This document shows, piece by piece, positions 33,498-43,228 of a stretch of 64,000 nt of DNA. Location: contig CAZETS010000009.1 of assembly GCA_964515335.1 (NCBI GenBank), forward strand, positions 30,308 through 94,307, written 5' to 3'. Within the stretch, counting starts at the first letter, position 1. Each line of letters opens with the position of its first letter. The translations under genes and the position numbers were made by a program. This stretch comes from TMED88 sp964515335 (lineage in GTDB: Bacteria > Myxococcota_A > UBA9160 > UBA4427). The notes beneath the pieces were generated by a model. It worked only from the letters and a program-made list of their open reading frames with translations, did no database searches and was not told the DNA's origin.

Positions 33498-34196
33498 ATG
33501 AAGCTCGTGTTCGTCCACGGATCAGGTGGCACCGGACGCGTCTGGAAGCGGCAGACCGAGCACTTCGCCGGGTCGGTCGCGGTGACGCTGCCGGGGCATC
33601 CCGACGGGACGCCCTGCAGCTCCATCCAGGAGGCGGCGGGCTGGCTGCACTCCGAGCTGGCGAGCGACGCGGGCTCGAAGCCGCTGGTGGTCGTCGGTCA
33701 CTCACTGGGCGGCGCCATCGCGCTCCAGTACGCGCTCGACCACGGAGACGAGCTCGCGGGGATCGTCCTCGTCGGCTCGGGCGCGCGCCTGCGCGTGCAC
33801 CCCGCCACCCTGAAGGTTCTCGAGCAGGCGATCGATCAGCCAGGATCGTTCTCCGCTTTCGTCGCCGAGTCCTTCGAGAAGGTGCCCGGAGAGTTCGCGA
33901 CCGAGCTTCTCGAGCTGTCGGTCGCGCTCGGGCCGGCTCCCTTCCTGAACGACCTGCGCGCGTGCGACCGGTTCGACGTGATCGAGCGGCTCGGCGAGAT
34001 CGACGTTCCGGCGCTCGCCATCGTCGGCTCCGAGGACGTGATGACGCCGCCCAAATACTCGGCCTTCCTCGAGGACCGCATGCCGAACGCCGCCGTCCGG
34101 ATCATCGAAGGCGGCACCCACTTCGTTTTCGCCGAGCACCCGGACCCCGTCAACGAGGCGATCGCCGGGTTCGTCGATTCGCTCGCGGAGGCCTGA
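33498..34196 (+). CDS. Alpha/beta-fold hydrolase
   Basis: 232-residue serine hydrolase. The oxyanion HGSGGTGRVW is near the N-terminus, the nucleophile elbow is VVGHSLGGAIAL (Ser about residue 74), the acid is in IVGSEDVMTPP and the His is in IIEGGTHFVFAEHP. Compact single-domain form of the MenH/esterase-like group; substrate unknown. GAGGAG lies 7-8 bases before ATG 33498. Follows the amidase and precedes a second hydrolase, all on the plus strand. Confidence 0.9.
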   Translation: MKLVFVHGSGGTGRVWKRQTEHFAGSVAVTLPGHPDGTPCSSIQEAAGWLHSELASDAGSKPLVVVGHSLGGAIALQYALDHGDELAGIVLVGSGARLRVHPATLKVLEQAIDQPGSFSAFVAESFEKVPGEFATELLELSVALGPAPFLNDLRACDRFDVIERLGEIDVPALAIVGSEDVMTPPKYSAFLEDRMPNAAVRIIEGGTHFVFAEHPDPVNEAIAGFVDSLAEA

Positions 34197-34204
34197 GTCG
34201 AGGC

Positions 34205-35143
34205 ATGGGCGCTCCCGAGGCGAACCCCGAAGCGGCAGCGGATCCGGTCCTTCACCGCATCCGCGTCGACGACTGCGAGCTGGCCTGCTACGAGCGCGAG
34301 CGTGAGCTTCGCGGCCACGGCCCGACACTGCTCTTCGCCCACGCGACCGGCTTCCACGCGCGCGTCTGGGACCGGGTGATCGCGCGCCTGCCGCGCACGC
34401 ACAGCATCGCGCTCGACCTGCGCGGGCACGGACGCAGCGAGAAGAAGCCCGTCTCGCACTGGCGGATCGTGGGACAGGACCAGGCGGCGATCGTCGAGGC
34501 CCTCGACCTTCGCGACATCGTCGGCGTGGGCCACTCGATGGGCGCCCACGCCATGATCGACGCCGCAGCGGCCTGCCGGGGCCGCTTCCGCCGGCTCGTA
34601 CTGATCGATCCGACCGTGGCCGCGCCGGACGCCTACCAGGGCAAGGCCGGTCTGCCGGGATTCCACGAGGGCGAGACGCATCCGGCCGCCAAGCGCCGCA
34701 ACCGCTTCGAGTCGGTGGAGGCGATGATCGAACGACTGGGCACACGCAGCTCGTTTCCGCGCTTCGAGCCGCAGATCTTCCGCGACTACTGCGAGCACGG
34801 CCTCATGCCCGCAGAGGACGGCGAAGGCTTCGTACTGTCCTGCCCGCCCGACGTCGAGGCGAGCGTCTACATGTCGAGCCGCAGCAACGGCGGCGTCTAC
34901 GACAACGTCCGCTCCCTCGACATCCCCGTCCTGGTGCTGCGAGCCCAGGCGCCGTCGGGCGACATGACCGGACCGATGGCGTTCTCGGCGTCGCCCACCT
35001 GGCCAGGCCTGGTGGCCGAGTTCCGCAACGGTCGCGAGATCCACTATCCGGACCGGACCCACTTCCTGCCGATGGAGATCCCCGACGAGGTGGCGGCCTT
35101 GATTCGCGCGGAGATCGAGGCAACGTCCGGGCATTCACGGTAA
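34205..35143 (+). CDS. Alpha/beta-fold hydrolase (epoxide hydrolase/esterase-like)
   Basis: 312-residue serine hydrolase with HATGFHARVWDRV (oxyanion loop), LDLRGHGRS, nucleophile elbow VGVGHSMGAHAMIDAA, and the final His in YPDRTHFLPMEIPDEV. A lid region spans about 140-235. It lies 8 bases after the preceding hydrolase stop. Its own 3' end abuts a truncated glutamate dehydrogenase fragment, but the hydrolase C-terminus looks complete. Confidence 0.9.
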   Translation: MGAPEANPEAAADPVLHRIRVDDCELACYERERELRGHGPTLLFAHATGFHARVWDRVIARLPRTHSIALDLRGHGRSEKKPVSHWRIVGQDQAAIVEALDLRDIVGVGHSMGAHAMIDAAAACRGRFRRLVLIDPTVAAPDAYQGKAGLPGFHEGETHPAAKRRNRFESVEAMIERLGTRSSFPRFEPQIFRDYCEHGLMPAEDGEGFVLSCPPDVEASVYMSSRSNGGVYDNVRSLDIPVLVLRAQAPSGDMTGPMAFSASPTWPGLVAEFRNGREIHYPDRTHFLPMEIPDEVAALIRAEIEATSGHSR

Positions 35144-35576
35144 CGAAGCGCTTCTCGAGCTCGAGGTCGACCTGCTCATACCCGCCGCACTCGAGGGCGT
35201 GATCGACGCCGGCAACGCCGAACGGATCCGCGCGCCCATCATCGCCGAGGTCTCCAACGGGCCGATCGTCGCCGAGGTGGATGACTTGCTGCACGAACGC
35301 GGCATCACGGTCGTGCCCGACGTACTGACCAACGCCGGCGGTGTGATCGTCAGCTACTTCGAGTGGGTGCAGAACCGCCAGGGCTACGCCTGGACGCTCG
35401 ACGAGGTGCGCGCTCGACTGAAGGATCTGATCTCCAGGGCTTTTGGCGAGATCTGGAGCATCCACGAGCAGGAGGGAGCCCCCCTGCGCAGCGCCGCCTA
35501 CACGGTGGCGTTGCGCCGCATCGCCGAGGCCATCGAGACCCACGGCACGCGCTCATTCTTCACGGGAGAAGCGTGA
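35139..35576 (+). pseudogene. 5'-truncated glutamate dehydrogenase (C-terminal fragment)
   Basis: The frame matches only the last ~140 residues of Glu/Leu/Phe/Val dehydrogenase: NEALLELEVDLLIPAALEG, then SNGPIVAEVDDLLHERG, VVPDVLTNAGGVIVSYFEWV and RSAAYTVALRRIAEAIE. These are the NAD-domain and C-terminal helices; the catalytic lysine and glutamate-binding N-terminal domain are absent, and homology begins only 4 bases before the upstream hydrolase stop codon. Normal length is over 400 residues. A deletion has removed the 5' two-thirds. Without the substrate domain it cannot work as a dehydrogenase. Confidence 0.85.
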
Positions 35577-35603
35577 GCCGCCCGGTGATCGATCCGCCCA
35601 GCG

Positions 35604-35761
35604 TCAGCCCTGGGGACCGACCCCCACCAGCCCACCGGGCCGCGCCTCCGCGATCGAGCCTCGCTCGGCGATGATCTCGCCCGCCACGGCCCCTTCTTCC
35701 CGGGCGCGATCGCGCCGCGATCCGCCAGGCCGTAGAGCTGCGCGGTCTCGCTGGTCCGCAT
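35604..35761 (-). pseudogene. Remnant of an amidohydrolase/D-aminoacylase-like gene
   Basis: The minus strand reads TSETAQLYGLADRGAIAPGKK, the typical near-terminal segment of metal-dependent amidohydrolases (xTxxTAxLYGLxDRGxIAPGxKAD). After a frame shift it gives VAGEIIAERGSIAEARPGG and stops at 35604, which matches the last strand-loop of the same family. The ~50 residues that should lie between are missing and the frames differ. It is a doubly damaged tail of a former gene, next to the glutamate dehydrogenase fragment. Confidence 0.55.
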
Positions 35762-35776
35762 GAACGTTTGTTCATG
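35759..35776. promoter_or_regulatory. Inverted repeat CATGAAC-N4-GTTCATG upstream of the MoxR operon
   Basis: Seven-base arms around GTTT, 117 bases before the moxR-like ATG. It contains GAAC-N4-GTTC, the core of the Gram-positive-type LexA box, and also fits a TetR-like operator. No regulator is adjacent. Confidence 0.35.
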
Positions 35777-35892
35777 TTCCGGACAATCCCGGTTCATGCG
35801 CCGGGTCTAAACCTCCACTCGGGCCCAGCGGGCCAGGCCATCGCGGAATCGCCGCGAGGCCGACCGAGACGCGAGACGGAGGAAGACCCGAG

Positions 35893-36897
<1,005 letters not shown>

Positions 36898-36935
36898 CCA
36901 ATCGGGCCGACTGGCCTGGATCCGGAGACGACTGG

Positions 36936-37871
36936 ATGATGACCTCATCACGAGACGAGGCGAGCCAGGCGGGGGTGACCACGACCGCCGCGGCGCTCGT
37001 CGAGCTCTGCCGCCACGCACCGGCGCCCGACGAGCCCGCACGGCGCGGCGCCGCCAACGCCCTCGTCGGCCCCTATCTCTCGGCCTTCCGGGGCGGGGGC
37101 ATCGAGTTCGACGAGGTGCGCGGCTACCAGCCCGGCGACGATGCACGCTGCATCGACTGGCGCGTGACCGCCCGCACCGGGCGGCCGCACAGCCGGGTCT
37201 TCCGCGAGGAGCGCGAGCGACCGGTGTGGCTCGTGGTCGACGTGGGGCCCGACATGCACTTCGGCACGCAGCGGGCCTTCAAGTCGCTGGTGGCCGCGCA
37301 ATCGGCGGCGCTGATCTCCTGGTGGGCCCACCAGGACGGCGACCGAGTCGGCGGTCTGGTGCGCAGCGCCGACGAGACGGCCGCGCACCCGCCGCGGCAC
37401 GACGAGGCGCGCTACCTGCGCTTCCTCGACTCGATGGCCGCTGGCACACGGGCCCACAGCGGAGAGTGCGAGCTCTCTTTCGACGACGCGGTCGGGCGCG
37501 TGGCCGCACACGTGCACCCGGGGAGCAGCGTCTACGTGATCGGCGACTTCGAGACGCTCGGCGCCGCCGGGCGCCGTCACCTCTCGCAGCTGGCGCGTCG
37601 CTGCGATCTGACGTGCGTGTTGATCTACGACGCACTCGAGTCGGCGGCGCCGCCCTCGGGCGACTACCGGGTCAGCGACGGCGAGGCGGTGCGCTCGCTG
37701 TCGGTCGGCAGCGAGCGGGCGCGCCTCGAGTACGAGAGCGTCTTCGCGTCGCGGGTCGAGGAGCTGACCCGGTTCTGCCGCATCCACCGGATCCAGCTCG
37801 TTTCGATCCGCACCGACGAACGGCCCGAGACCATCCTGCCCGAGGTCGTCGGGCGGAGGCACGTGCGATGA
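36936..37871 (+). CDS. DUF58 domain protein of the Bat operon
   Basis: 311-residue cytoplasmic or membrane-associated protein with the DUF58 core GIEFDEVRGYQPGDDARCIDWRV split across residues 48-70 and the following REERERPVWLVVDVG. DUF58 proteins have a degenerate VWA fold and always accompany MoxR ATPases. Start at the ATG pair 36936/36939 with GGAG 9 bases upstream; 38-base gap from moxR. Its stop overlaps the DUF4381 start (ATGA). Lacks the N-terminal transmembrane pair seen in many homologues. Confidence 0.9.
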   Translation: MMTSSRDEASQAGVTTTAAALVELCRHAPAPDEPARRGAANALVGPYLSAFRGGGIEFDEVRGYQPGDDARCIDWRVTARTGRPHSRVFREERERPVWLVVDVGPDMHFGTQRAFKSLVAAQSAALISWWAHQDGDRVGGLVRSADETAAHPPRHDEARYLRFLDSMAAGTRAHSGECELSFDDAVGRVAAHVHPGSSVYVIGDFETLGAAGRRHLSQLARRCDLTCVLIYDALESAAPPSGDYRVSDGEAVRSLSVGSERARLEYESVFASRVEELTRFCRIHRIQLVSIRTDERPETILPEVVGRRHVR

Positions 37872-38350
37872 ACGCCGCCCCGAGTCCCCTGGCCGCCCTG
37901 CGTGACGTCCATCTGCCCGACCCGGTGGCCTTGTGGCCCCCCGCGCCGGGCTGGTGGATCGGCGCGCTGCTCGTCTTCGCGCTGCTCGCCTGGCAGGGCG
38001 TGCGGCTGTGGCGCCGAACGCGCAGTCCCGAGCGACTCGCCGGGCGCATCCTCGCCGACATCGAGACGCGCTACCGGAAGACCGGCGACAGCGTCGGACT
38101 CTCCACCGATCTCTCGCGCCTGCTCCGCCGCCTCTCGCTGGCCCGCTTCGCGCGCAGCGAAGTGGCCGGCGTGCACGGCGCCGAGCGCGCCCGGCAGCTC
38201 GCAGGCGGGGGCGCAGACGAACCCGTTCCCGGCGGTCTGATCGAGCGGCTCGAGACCGTCGTGTACGCCGGTCCCGCCGCCGCCATCGAGCCCGACGAGC
38301 CGGAAGCCTGGATCGACGCAACGCGCCGCCTCATTCGGAGGAAGTCATGA
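37868..38350 (+). CDS. DUF4381 domain membrane protein of the Bat operon
   Basis: 160-residue protein with one N-terminal transmembrane helix (GWWIGALLVFALLAWQGVRL) preceded by LRDVHLPDPVALWPPAPG, the DUF4381 hallmark. The cytosolic helical tail has LSTDLSRLLRRLSLARF. Such proteins sit between DUF58 and BatA in proteobacterial Bat operons; molecular role unknown. Overlaps both neighbours by 4 bases (ATGA at 37868 and at 38347). Confidence 0.87.
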   Translation: MNAAPSPLAALRDVHLPDPVALWPPAPGWWIGALLVFALLAWQGVRLWRRTRSPERLAGRILADIETRYRKTGDSVGLSTDLSRLLRRLSLARFARSEVAGVHGAERARQLAGGGADEPVPGGLIERLETVVYAGPAAAIEPDEPEAWIDATRRLIRRKS

Positions 38351-39402
38351 TCGAGCTCGTCCACCCCTACCTGCTGCTGCTGCTGCCGCTGCCGCTGCTG
38401 GTCTGGTGGCTGCTGCCCGCCGCGCCCCGCGGCCGGGGCGCGGCGCTTCGCGTGCCCTTTTCCGAGCGCTTCGACGCGTTGTCCGGGCCCCGAGCCGGCG
38501 TCGCACGGGGTGCGCGCCTGGTGATCGGCCTGCAGGCGCTGGCCTGGTCGCTGCTCGTGCTCGCAGCCGCGCGGCCGGTGTGGATCGGCGAGGCCCGGCC
38601 GATCGCGACCCAGGGCCGGGATCTCATGCTCGCCCTCGATCTGTCGGGCAGCATGGAGACCCCGGACTTCGAGGTCCAGGGTCGGGCGGTCGAACGCCTG
38701 TCGGTCGTGCGTGAGGTCGCCAAGCACTTCGTCGACCAGCGCGAAGGCGACCGGCTCGGACTCGTGCTCTTCGGCTCGCGCGCCTACCTCCAGGCGCCGA
38801 TCACCCTCGACCGCACCACGCTGGTCGAGATGCTCGACGAGGCCGAACTCGGACTTGCCGGCGAGGAGACGGCGGTCGGCGACGCCATCGGGCTGGCCGT
38901 GAAGCACCTCCGCGAACGCCCCGCCGAGGAGCGTGTGCTGATCCTGCTCTCCGACGGCGAGAGCAACGCCGGCGTCCTCGAACCCCTCGACGCGGCGGAC
39001 ATCGCGGCCGCCGAGGGCGTGCGGATCTACACGATCGGCGTGGGCAGCGGCGCGCAGCGGGTGCGGACGCCGTTCGGTACGCGGCTGGTGGCGGGCGACG
39101 GCTCGCTCGACGAAGCGACCCTGAAGGAGGTCGCCCAGCGCACCGGCGGCCTCTACTTTCGCGCCCGCGACACCGCCGGACTGATCGACGCCCACGAACG
39201 CATCGATCGCCTCGAAACGACCGAGGGCGAGGCCCAGAGCGTCCGGCCGACCCGCGAGCTGTTCTACCTGCCCCTCGCCGCGGCGGTTTGGCTCGCCGGG
39301 GGACTGCTGGCCGCGGCCGCGCTGCGCGAAACCCTCGACTTGCGGGCCCGCCGTGCGCGCGCGCCCGAGGACGCCCTGCTCGAAAGGAGTGCAGCCCGAT
39401 GA
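38347..39402 (+). CDS. batA: BatA-like VWA-domain membrane protein
   Basis: 351-residue protein with two N-terminal transmembrane helices, a VWA domain (about 85-290) and a C-terminal helix (LAAAVWLAGGLLAAAAL). The metal-ion-dependent adhesion site is intact: DLSGSM near residue 98, threonine in DRTTLVEML region and LLSDGESNAG. Faces the periplasm and probably binds a MoxR client or partner in an oxidative- or envelope-stress complex. Overlaps the preceding and following genes by 4 bases. Confidence 0.92.
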   Translation: MIELVHPYLLLLLPLPLLVWWLLPAAPRGRGAALRVPFSERFDALSGPRAGVARGARLVIGLQALAWSLLVLAAARPVWIGEARPIATQGRDLMLALDLSGSMETPDFEVQGRAVERLSVVREVAKHFVDQREGDRLGLVLFGSRAYLQAPITLDRTTLVEMLDEAELGLAGEETAVGDAIGLAVKHLRERPAEERVLILLSDGESNAGVLEPLDAADIAAAEGVRIYTIGVGSGAQRVRTPFGTRLVAGDGSLDEATLKEVAQRTGGLYFRARDTAGLIDAHERIDRLETTEGEAQSVRPTRELFYLPLAAAVWLAGGLLAAAALRETLDLRARRARAPEDALLERSAAR

Positions 39403-41321
39403 GCTTCGAGACCTTCCACTTCATCCGGCCGATCTGGCTGCTCGGCGCGCTGGCGCTGCCCGTGATGCTGTGGGTGTTCGCACGGCGCGGGCGCTCGGCC
39501 GGGGCCTGGCAGCGCGTGTGCGACCCGGCGCTGCTCCCGCACCTGCTGGTAGCGGGGGGCGGCCGTGGCCACCGCTGGCCGCTCGGTCTGCTCGCGGCCG
39601 GCTGGCTGGCGGCGTGCGTCGCGCTGGCGGGCCCCACCTGGGAGCAGCTGCCGCAGACCGCCTACACGACGCCCACCGAGACGGTCGCCGTGATGGCCCT
39701 CACGCCGAGCCTGCTCGCCCGCGACGTCGCGCCCTCTCGCCTCGCGCAGGCGCGCTTCGCGCTGCGCGACCTGCTCGAGCAGGCCGAGGGGACGGTCGGC
39801 CTCGTCGTCTACGCCGAGGAGGGCTATCCGATCACACCGCTCACCGACGATCCGCGTGTCATCGCGGAGACGCTGCCGGTCCTCGAGCCGGGCCTGATGC
39901 CCGGGCGCGGAGCGCGGCTCGACCGCGGCCTCGACGAGGCGCTGGCCCTGCTCGCGGGCGCCGGCTCGCAGGCCGGGCGCATCGTTGTGCTCAGCGACGG
40001 CGCCGGCGAAGCCCCCGACGAGGCCGTCGCCGCCGCGCGGCGCGCCCGCCGAGCCGGGCACGTCGTCTCGGTGCTCTCGCTGACCGGCGAGGCCGGCGAC
40101 CTCGACCGCGTCGCGAGCGCGGGAGGCGGCGCCTTCGTGGCGGTCCGGCACGACGATCGCGACATCGAGCAGGTGCTGGCCGCCGGCGGTGCGACGTTGC
40201 CCGGACAGCTCGGCGCGCTGCGCGAGAGCGAGGCCCGGGCCGACGTCTGGCGCGACATGGGCGCCTGGCTGGTCTTGGTTCCTCTCGCCCTCGCCCCGCT
40301 GGCCTTCCGACGCGGCTGGGCGGGTGCGCTCGGCCTGCTCTGGGTCGTGGGCACGGGTGGCGGCGAGGCGCGGGCCGGCGTGGCCGACTGGTGGCAGCGT
40401 CCCGATCAGCAGGCCGCCCAGGACTTCGAGGCGGGCCGACACGCCGAGGCGGCAAAGCGCTTCGTCGACCCCGAGTGGCAGGGCATAGCCCGCTACCGCG
40501 CCGGTGACTTCGCCGGTGCGATCGAGTCGCTCGGCGATATCGAGAAGCCGCGCGCGCAGTACAACCTCGGCAACGCGCTCGCCCACGCGGGCCAGCTCGA
40601 GCAGGCCATCGCCGCCTACGACGCCGTGCTCGATGCGCTGCCCGAGCACGCCGACGCGCTGCACAACCGCGAGCTCGTCCAGCAGCTGCTCGACCAGCAG
40701 CAGCAGGACGAGCAGCCGCAACGACAACAAGAACAGGAACAGGAACAACAACAGCAGCAAGAACGACAACAGCAAGAGCAACCGCAGGAAGACCAGCAGT
40801 CGCAGCAGCAACCGCAGCAGGGTCAGCAGGACCAGTCCGGCCAGCAGGGCAACGACTCGGACTCCGCCGATTCCCGAGCGGGCAACGAGGGCAGTGAGAG
40901 CAGCGAGAGCAGCGCGTCGGCCGAGCGCCAGGGCTCGCAGCAGCGAGCCGAGGGCGAACCGGGCGAGCAATCGGCCGAGGCCGCCGAGCCCGCCGGTGGC
41001 GCACGGCCCGAGCGAGCCGACGCCGGCGACGCGCAGCCCGGCGAGGCGCGCGAACCACGACCCGAGACTCGGCGCGATCACGCCGCAGAACCCCGGGACC
41101 AGCCCGCGGCCGGGCAACCCGCAGACGAGAGCGAGAGTGCGGACGACGGACGGCCCGTGGCCGGCTCGGCCCTCGGCGAGCCCATGAGCGAACGCGACCA
41201 GGAGATCGAGCACATGCTGAGCCGCGTGCCGGACGACCCCGGCGGCCTGCTGCGGGAGAAGCTCCGCCGCCGCTACATCGAGAAGCAGGGCCTGCTCGCA
41301 GGCCCGGGAGGACGACGATGA
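39399..41321 (+). CDS. batB: BatB/BatC fusion: VWA-like domain plus TPR and Gln/Glu-rich tail
   Basis: 640-residue protein. Residues 1-75 carry two transmembrane helices, about 90-275 a VWA-like domain, 285-330 further membrane segments, 345-425 TPR-like repeats (YNLGNALAHAGQLEQAIAAYD; HADALHNRELVQQLLDQQ), then a long low-complexity tail rich in Gln, Glu and Ser, ending in a conserved SERDQEIEHMLSRVPDDPGG. It thus joins BatB and BatC of other operons. The metal site expected as DxSxS reads ALTPS, so Asp and one Ser are lost and this VWA domain probably does not bind metal. ATGA overlaps at both ends. Confidence 0.88.
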   Translation: MSFETFHFIRPIWLLGALALPVMLWVFARRGRSAGAWQRVCDPALLPHLLVAGGGRGHRWPLGLLAAGWLAACVALAGPTWEQLPQTAYTTPTETVAVMALTPSLLARDVAPSRLAQARFALRDLLEQAEGTVGLVVYAEEGYPITPLTDDPRVIAETLPVLEPGLMPGRGARLDRGLDEALALLAGAGSQAGRIVVLSDGAGEAPDEAVAAARRARRAGHVVSVLSLTGEAGDLDRVASAGGGAFVAVRHDDRDIEQVLAAGGATLPGQLGALRESEARADVWRDMGAWLVLVPLALAPLAFRRGWAGALGLLWVVGTGGGEARAGVADWWQRPDQQAAQDFEAGRHAEAAKRFVDPEWQGIARYRAGDFAGAIESLGDIEKPRAQYNLGNALAHAGQLEQAIAAYDAVLDALPEHADALHNRELVQQLLDQQQQDEQPQRQQEQEQEQQQQQERQQQEQPQEDQQSQQQPQQGQQDQSGQQGNDSDSADSRAGNEGSESSESSASAERQGSQQRAEGEPGEQSAEAAEPAGGARPERADAGDAQPGEAREPRPETRRDHAAEPRDQPAAGQPADESESADDGRPVAGSALGEPMSERDQEIEHMLSRVPDDPGGLLREKLRRRYIEKQGLLAGPGGRR

Positions 41322-43195
41322 AGACTCGAACCAACCACTTCCCGGCCATCATCACGCTCGTGTGCCTGCTCGCCGCCGGCGGCGGCGCCCTGGCGGACGT
41401 GAACGCGCACCTCGACCGCACGCAGGTCGGCACAGGCGACGCCGTGGCGCTGACCGTACGGGCGCGCGACGTGAACGGCGCCGAGCCCGATCTCACGCCC
41501 CTCGAGAGCGACTTCCACGTGCTCGGCGTGTCGCGGTCGCACCGCACGCAGATCATCAACGGCCAGCGCGACGACGTGTCCGAGTGGCACGTCTCCCTGC
41601 TTCCGCGCGAGACCGGCCTCCACGTGGTGCCCGCGCTCGCCGTCGGAGCCGAGTCGACGGCCCCGATCGACCTGCAGGTCGTCGACGCCGGGATGGCTCG
41701 CGGCCCGCGCGCGCAAACGAGCGCTCGGCAAGCGCCCGGCGACCTCGACGACCGACGCGCGGCGGTGTCGCTGCGCGCCGGCATCGACGCCCCGGATCCC
41801 TACGTGCAGGAGCAGGTGGTGCTGACGCTGCGCCTCGAGTCGACGGTGCCGATCATCGAAGGGGCGATCGGCGAGCCCGAGGTCCCGGGCGCGATCGTCG
41901 AGCGGCTCGGCGACGATCGACACGGGATGACCGACGTGGACGGCCAGCCGGTGAACTTCGTCGAGCGACGTTACGCGGTCTTTCCGCAGCAGAGCGGGCG
42001 CCTAGAGATCGGTCCGATCGCATTCGAAGGCGTGACGCCGCTGCCCGCCTCCGCGAGGCAGCCGTCGCGCAACCGCTCGCGTTCGCCGCTGGACGCGCTG
42101 ATGGGCTCGGCGCTGCTGGGCGATCCCTTCTTCGACGACTTCCTGGCGGGCTCGGGGAGCCTCTTCGACCGCGTGATGGGGCCGCGCGGACAGGCCGTGC
42201 GGGCGTTCTCCGAGCCGCTCAGCCTCGACGTGCAGCCGCGACCCGATGGCGCGTTGGGGGCGCGCTGGCTGCCCGCCCGCGAGCTTGCGCTCGTCGAGAT
42301 GTGGCCGGACGGCGGCGCCGAGCCGCCGCTGCTGCGCGTCGGCGAACCGGTCGATCGCGTCATCGCCGTGCGGGCTCGCGGTGTCACGGCCACGCAGCTG
42401 CCCGAGCCGCTGCTCGCGAGGCCCGACGGCATCAAGCAGTACACCCAGCCCGCCTACGAGGACAGCCAGCAGAGCGGCGACGAGATGGTCGCGATTCGCG
42501 CCCTGCCGACGACGCTCATCCCGAACCGCGCCGGCGAGCTCGAGCTGCCCGCGGTCGAGCTCGCCTGGTGGGACACCGAGGCCGATGCGCCCCGCACCGC
42601 GACGCTGCCCGCGCGCCGCGTGACGGTGCTGCCCGGCGACTTCGCGCAGGCAGCACCCGCCCAGGCAACGCCTGCCGCCCCGGCCGGCGGCGGCACCCCT
42701 CCCCTCCCGGAGCCCGCCGCCCCGCCGCCGCCCCTGGACCCGCGCTGGCCGGTCGCGCTGGCGCTCCTGCTCGCGGGGGCCGCCGCCGCCTGGTGGATCG
42801 CCGGACAGCGCAGACGAAGCGCCGCCGAAGACGGCGCCGAGCCGTCACCGGGCCCGGTGTCGAGACGCCGCGCCCGCGCACAGGCCGAGCGGCGGCTCGA
42901 GGGCGCCTGCGCGGCCGGTGATGGACCGGCCGCGGAGGCCGCACTGCTCGAGATCGGCCGGGCGCGTTGGGCCGCCGCTGCACCGACCTGCGCACAGGCA
43001 GTCGCGAGGCGCCTCGGAGATGCGGAGCTCGAGCGCGAGACCATGCTGCTACTCTCGAGCCGGTATGCGGCCGAAGCGGCGAACTGGTCGGGCGACGGGC
43101 TGTGGACCGCCTACCGCCGCTGCCGCCGGGCGCGCGGCGGCGTCCCGGACGCCTCTGCGCAAAGCGCACTGCCGGCCCTCTACCCGAGCGCCTGA
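41318..43195 (+). CDS. batD: BatD-like protein
   Basis: 625-residue exported protein: signal peptide (AIITLVCLLAAGGGALA), then repeated beta-sandwich (oxygen-tolerance/BatD) domains with AHLDRTQVGTGDAVALTV and later VERRYAVFPQQSGRLEIGPI. A Pro/Ala-rich linker precedes one transmembrane helix (WPVALALLLAGAAAAWWIAG) and a helical cytosolic tail. Large periplasmic scaffold of the Bat system. Starts by ATGA overlap with batB/C. Confidence 0.9.
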   Translation: MKTRTNHFPAIITLVCLLAAGGGALADVNAHLDRTQVGTGDAVALTVRARDVNGAEPDLTPLESDFHVLGVSRSHRTQIINGQRDDVSEWHVSLLPRETGLHVVPALAVGAESTAPIDLQVVDAGMARGPRAQTSARQAPGDLDDRRAAVSLRAGIDAPDPYVQEQVVLTLRLESTVPIIEGAIGEPEVPGAIVERLGDDRHGMTDVDGQPVNFVERRYAVFPQQSGRLEIGPIAFEGVTPLPASARQPSRNRSRSPLDALMGSALLGDPFFDDFLAGSGSLFDRVMGPRGQAVRAFSEPLSLDVQPRPDGALGARWLPARELALVEMWPDGGAEPPLLRVGEPVDRVIAVRARGVTATQLPEPLLARPDGIKQYTQPAYEDSQQSGDEMVAIRALPTTLIPNRAGELELPAVELAWWDTEADAPRTATLPARRVTVLPGDFAQAAPAQATPAAPAGGGTPPLPEPAAPPPPLDPRWPVALALLLAGAAAAWWIAGQRRRSAAEDGAEPSPGPVSRRRARAQAERRLEGACAAGDGPAAEAALLEIGRARWAAAAPTCAQAVARRLGDAELERETMLLLSSRYAAEAANWSGDGLWTAYRRCRRARGGVPDASAQSALPALYPSA

Positions 43196-43228
43196 GCGGG
43201 TGCGGGGCGCGCTGCAGGTGGATGGGCG

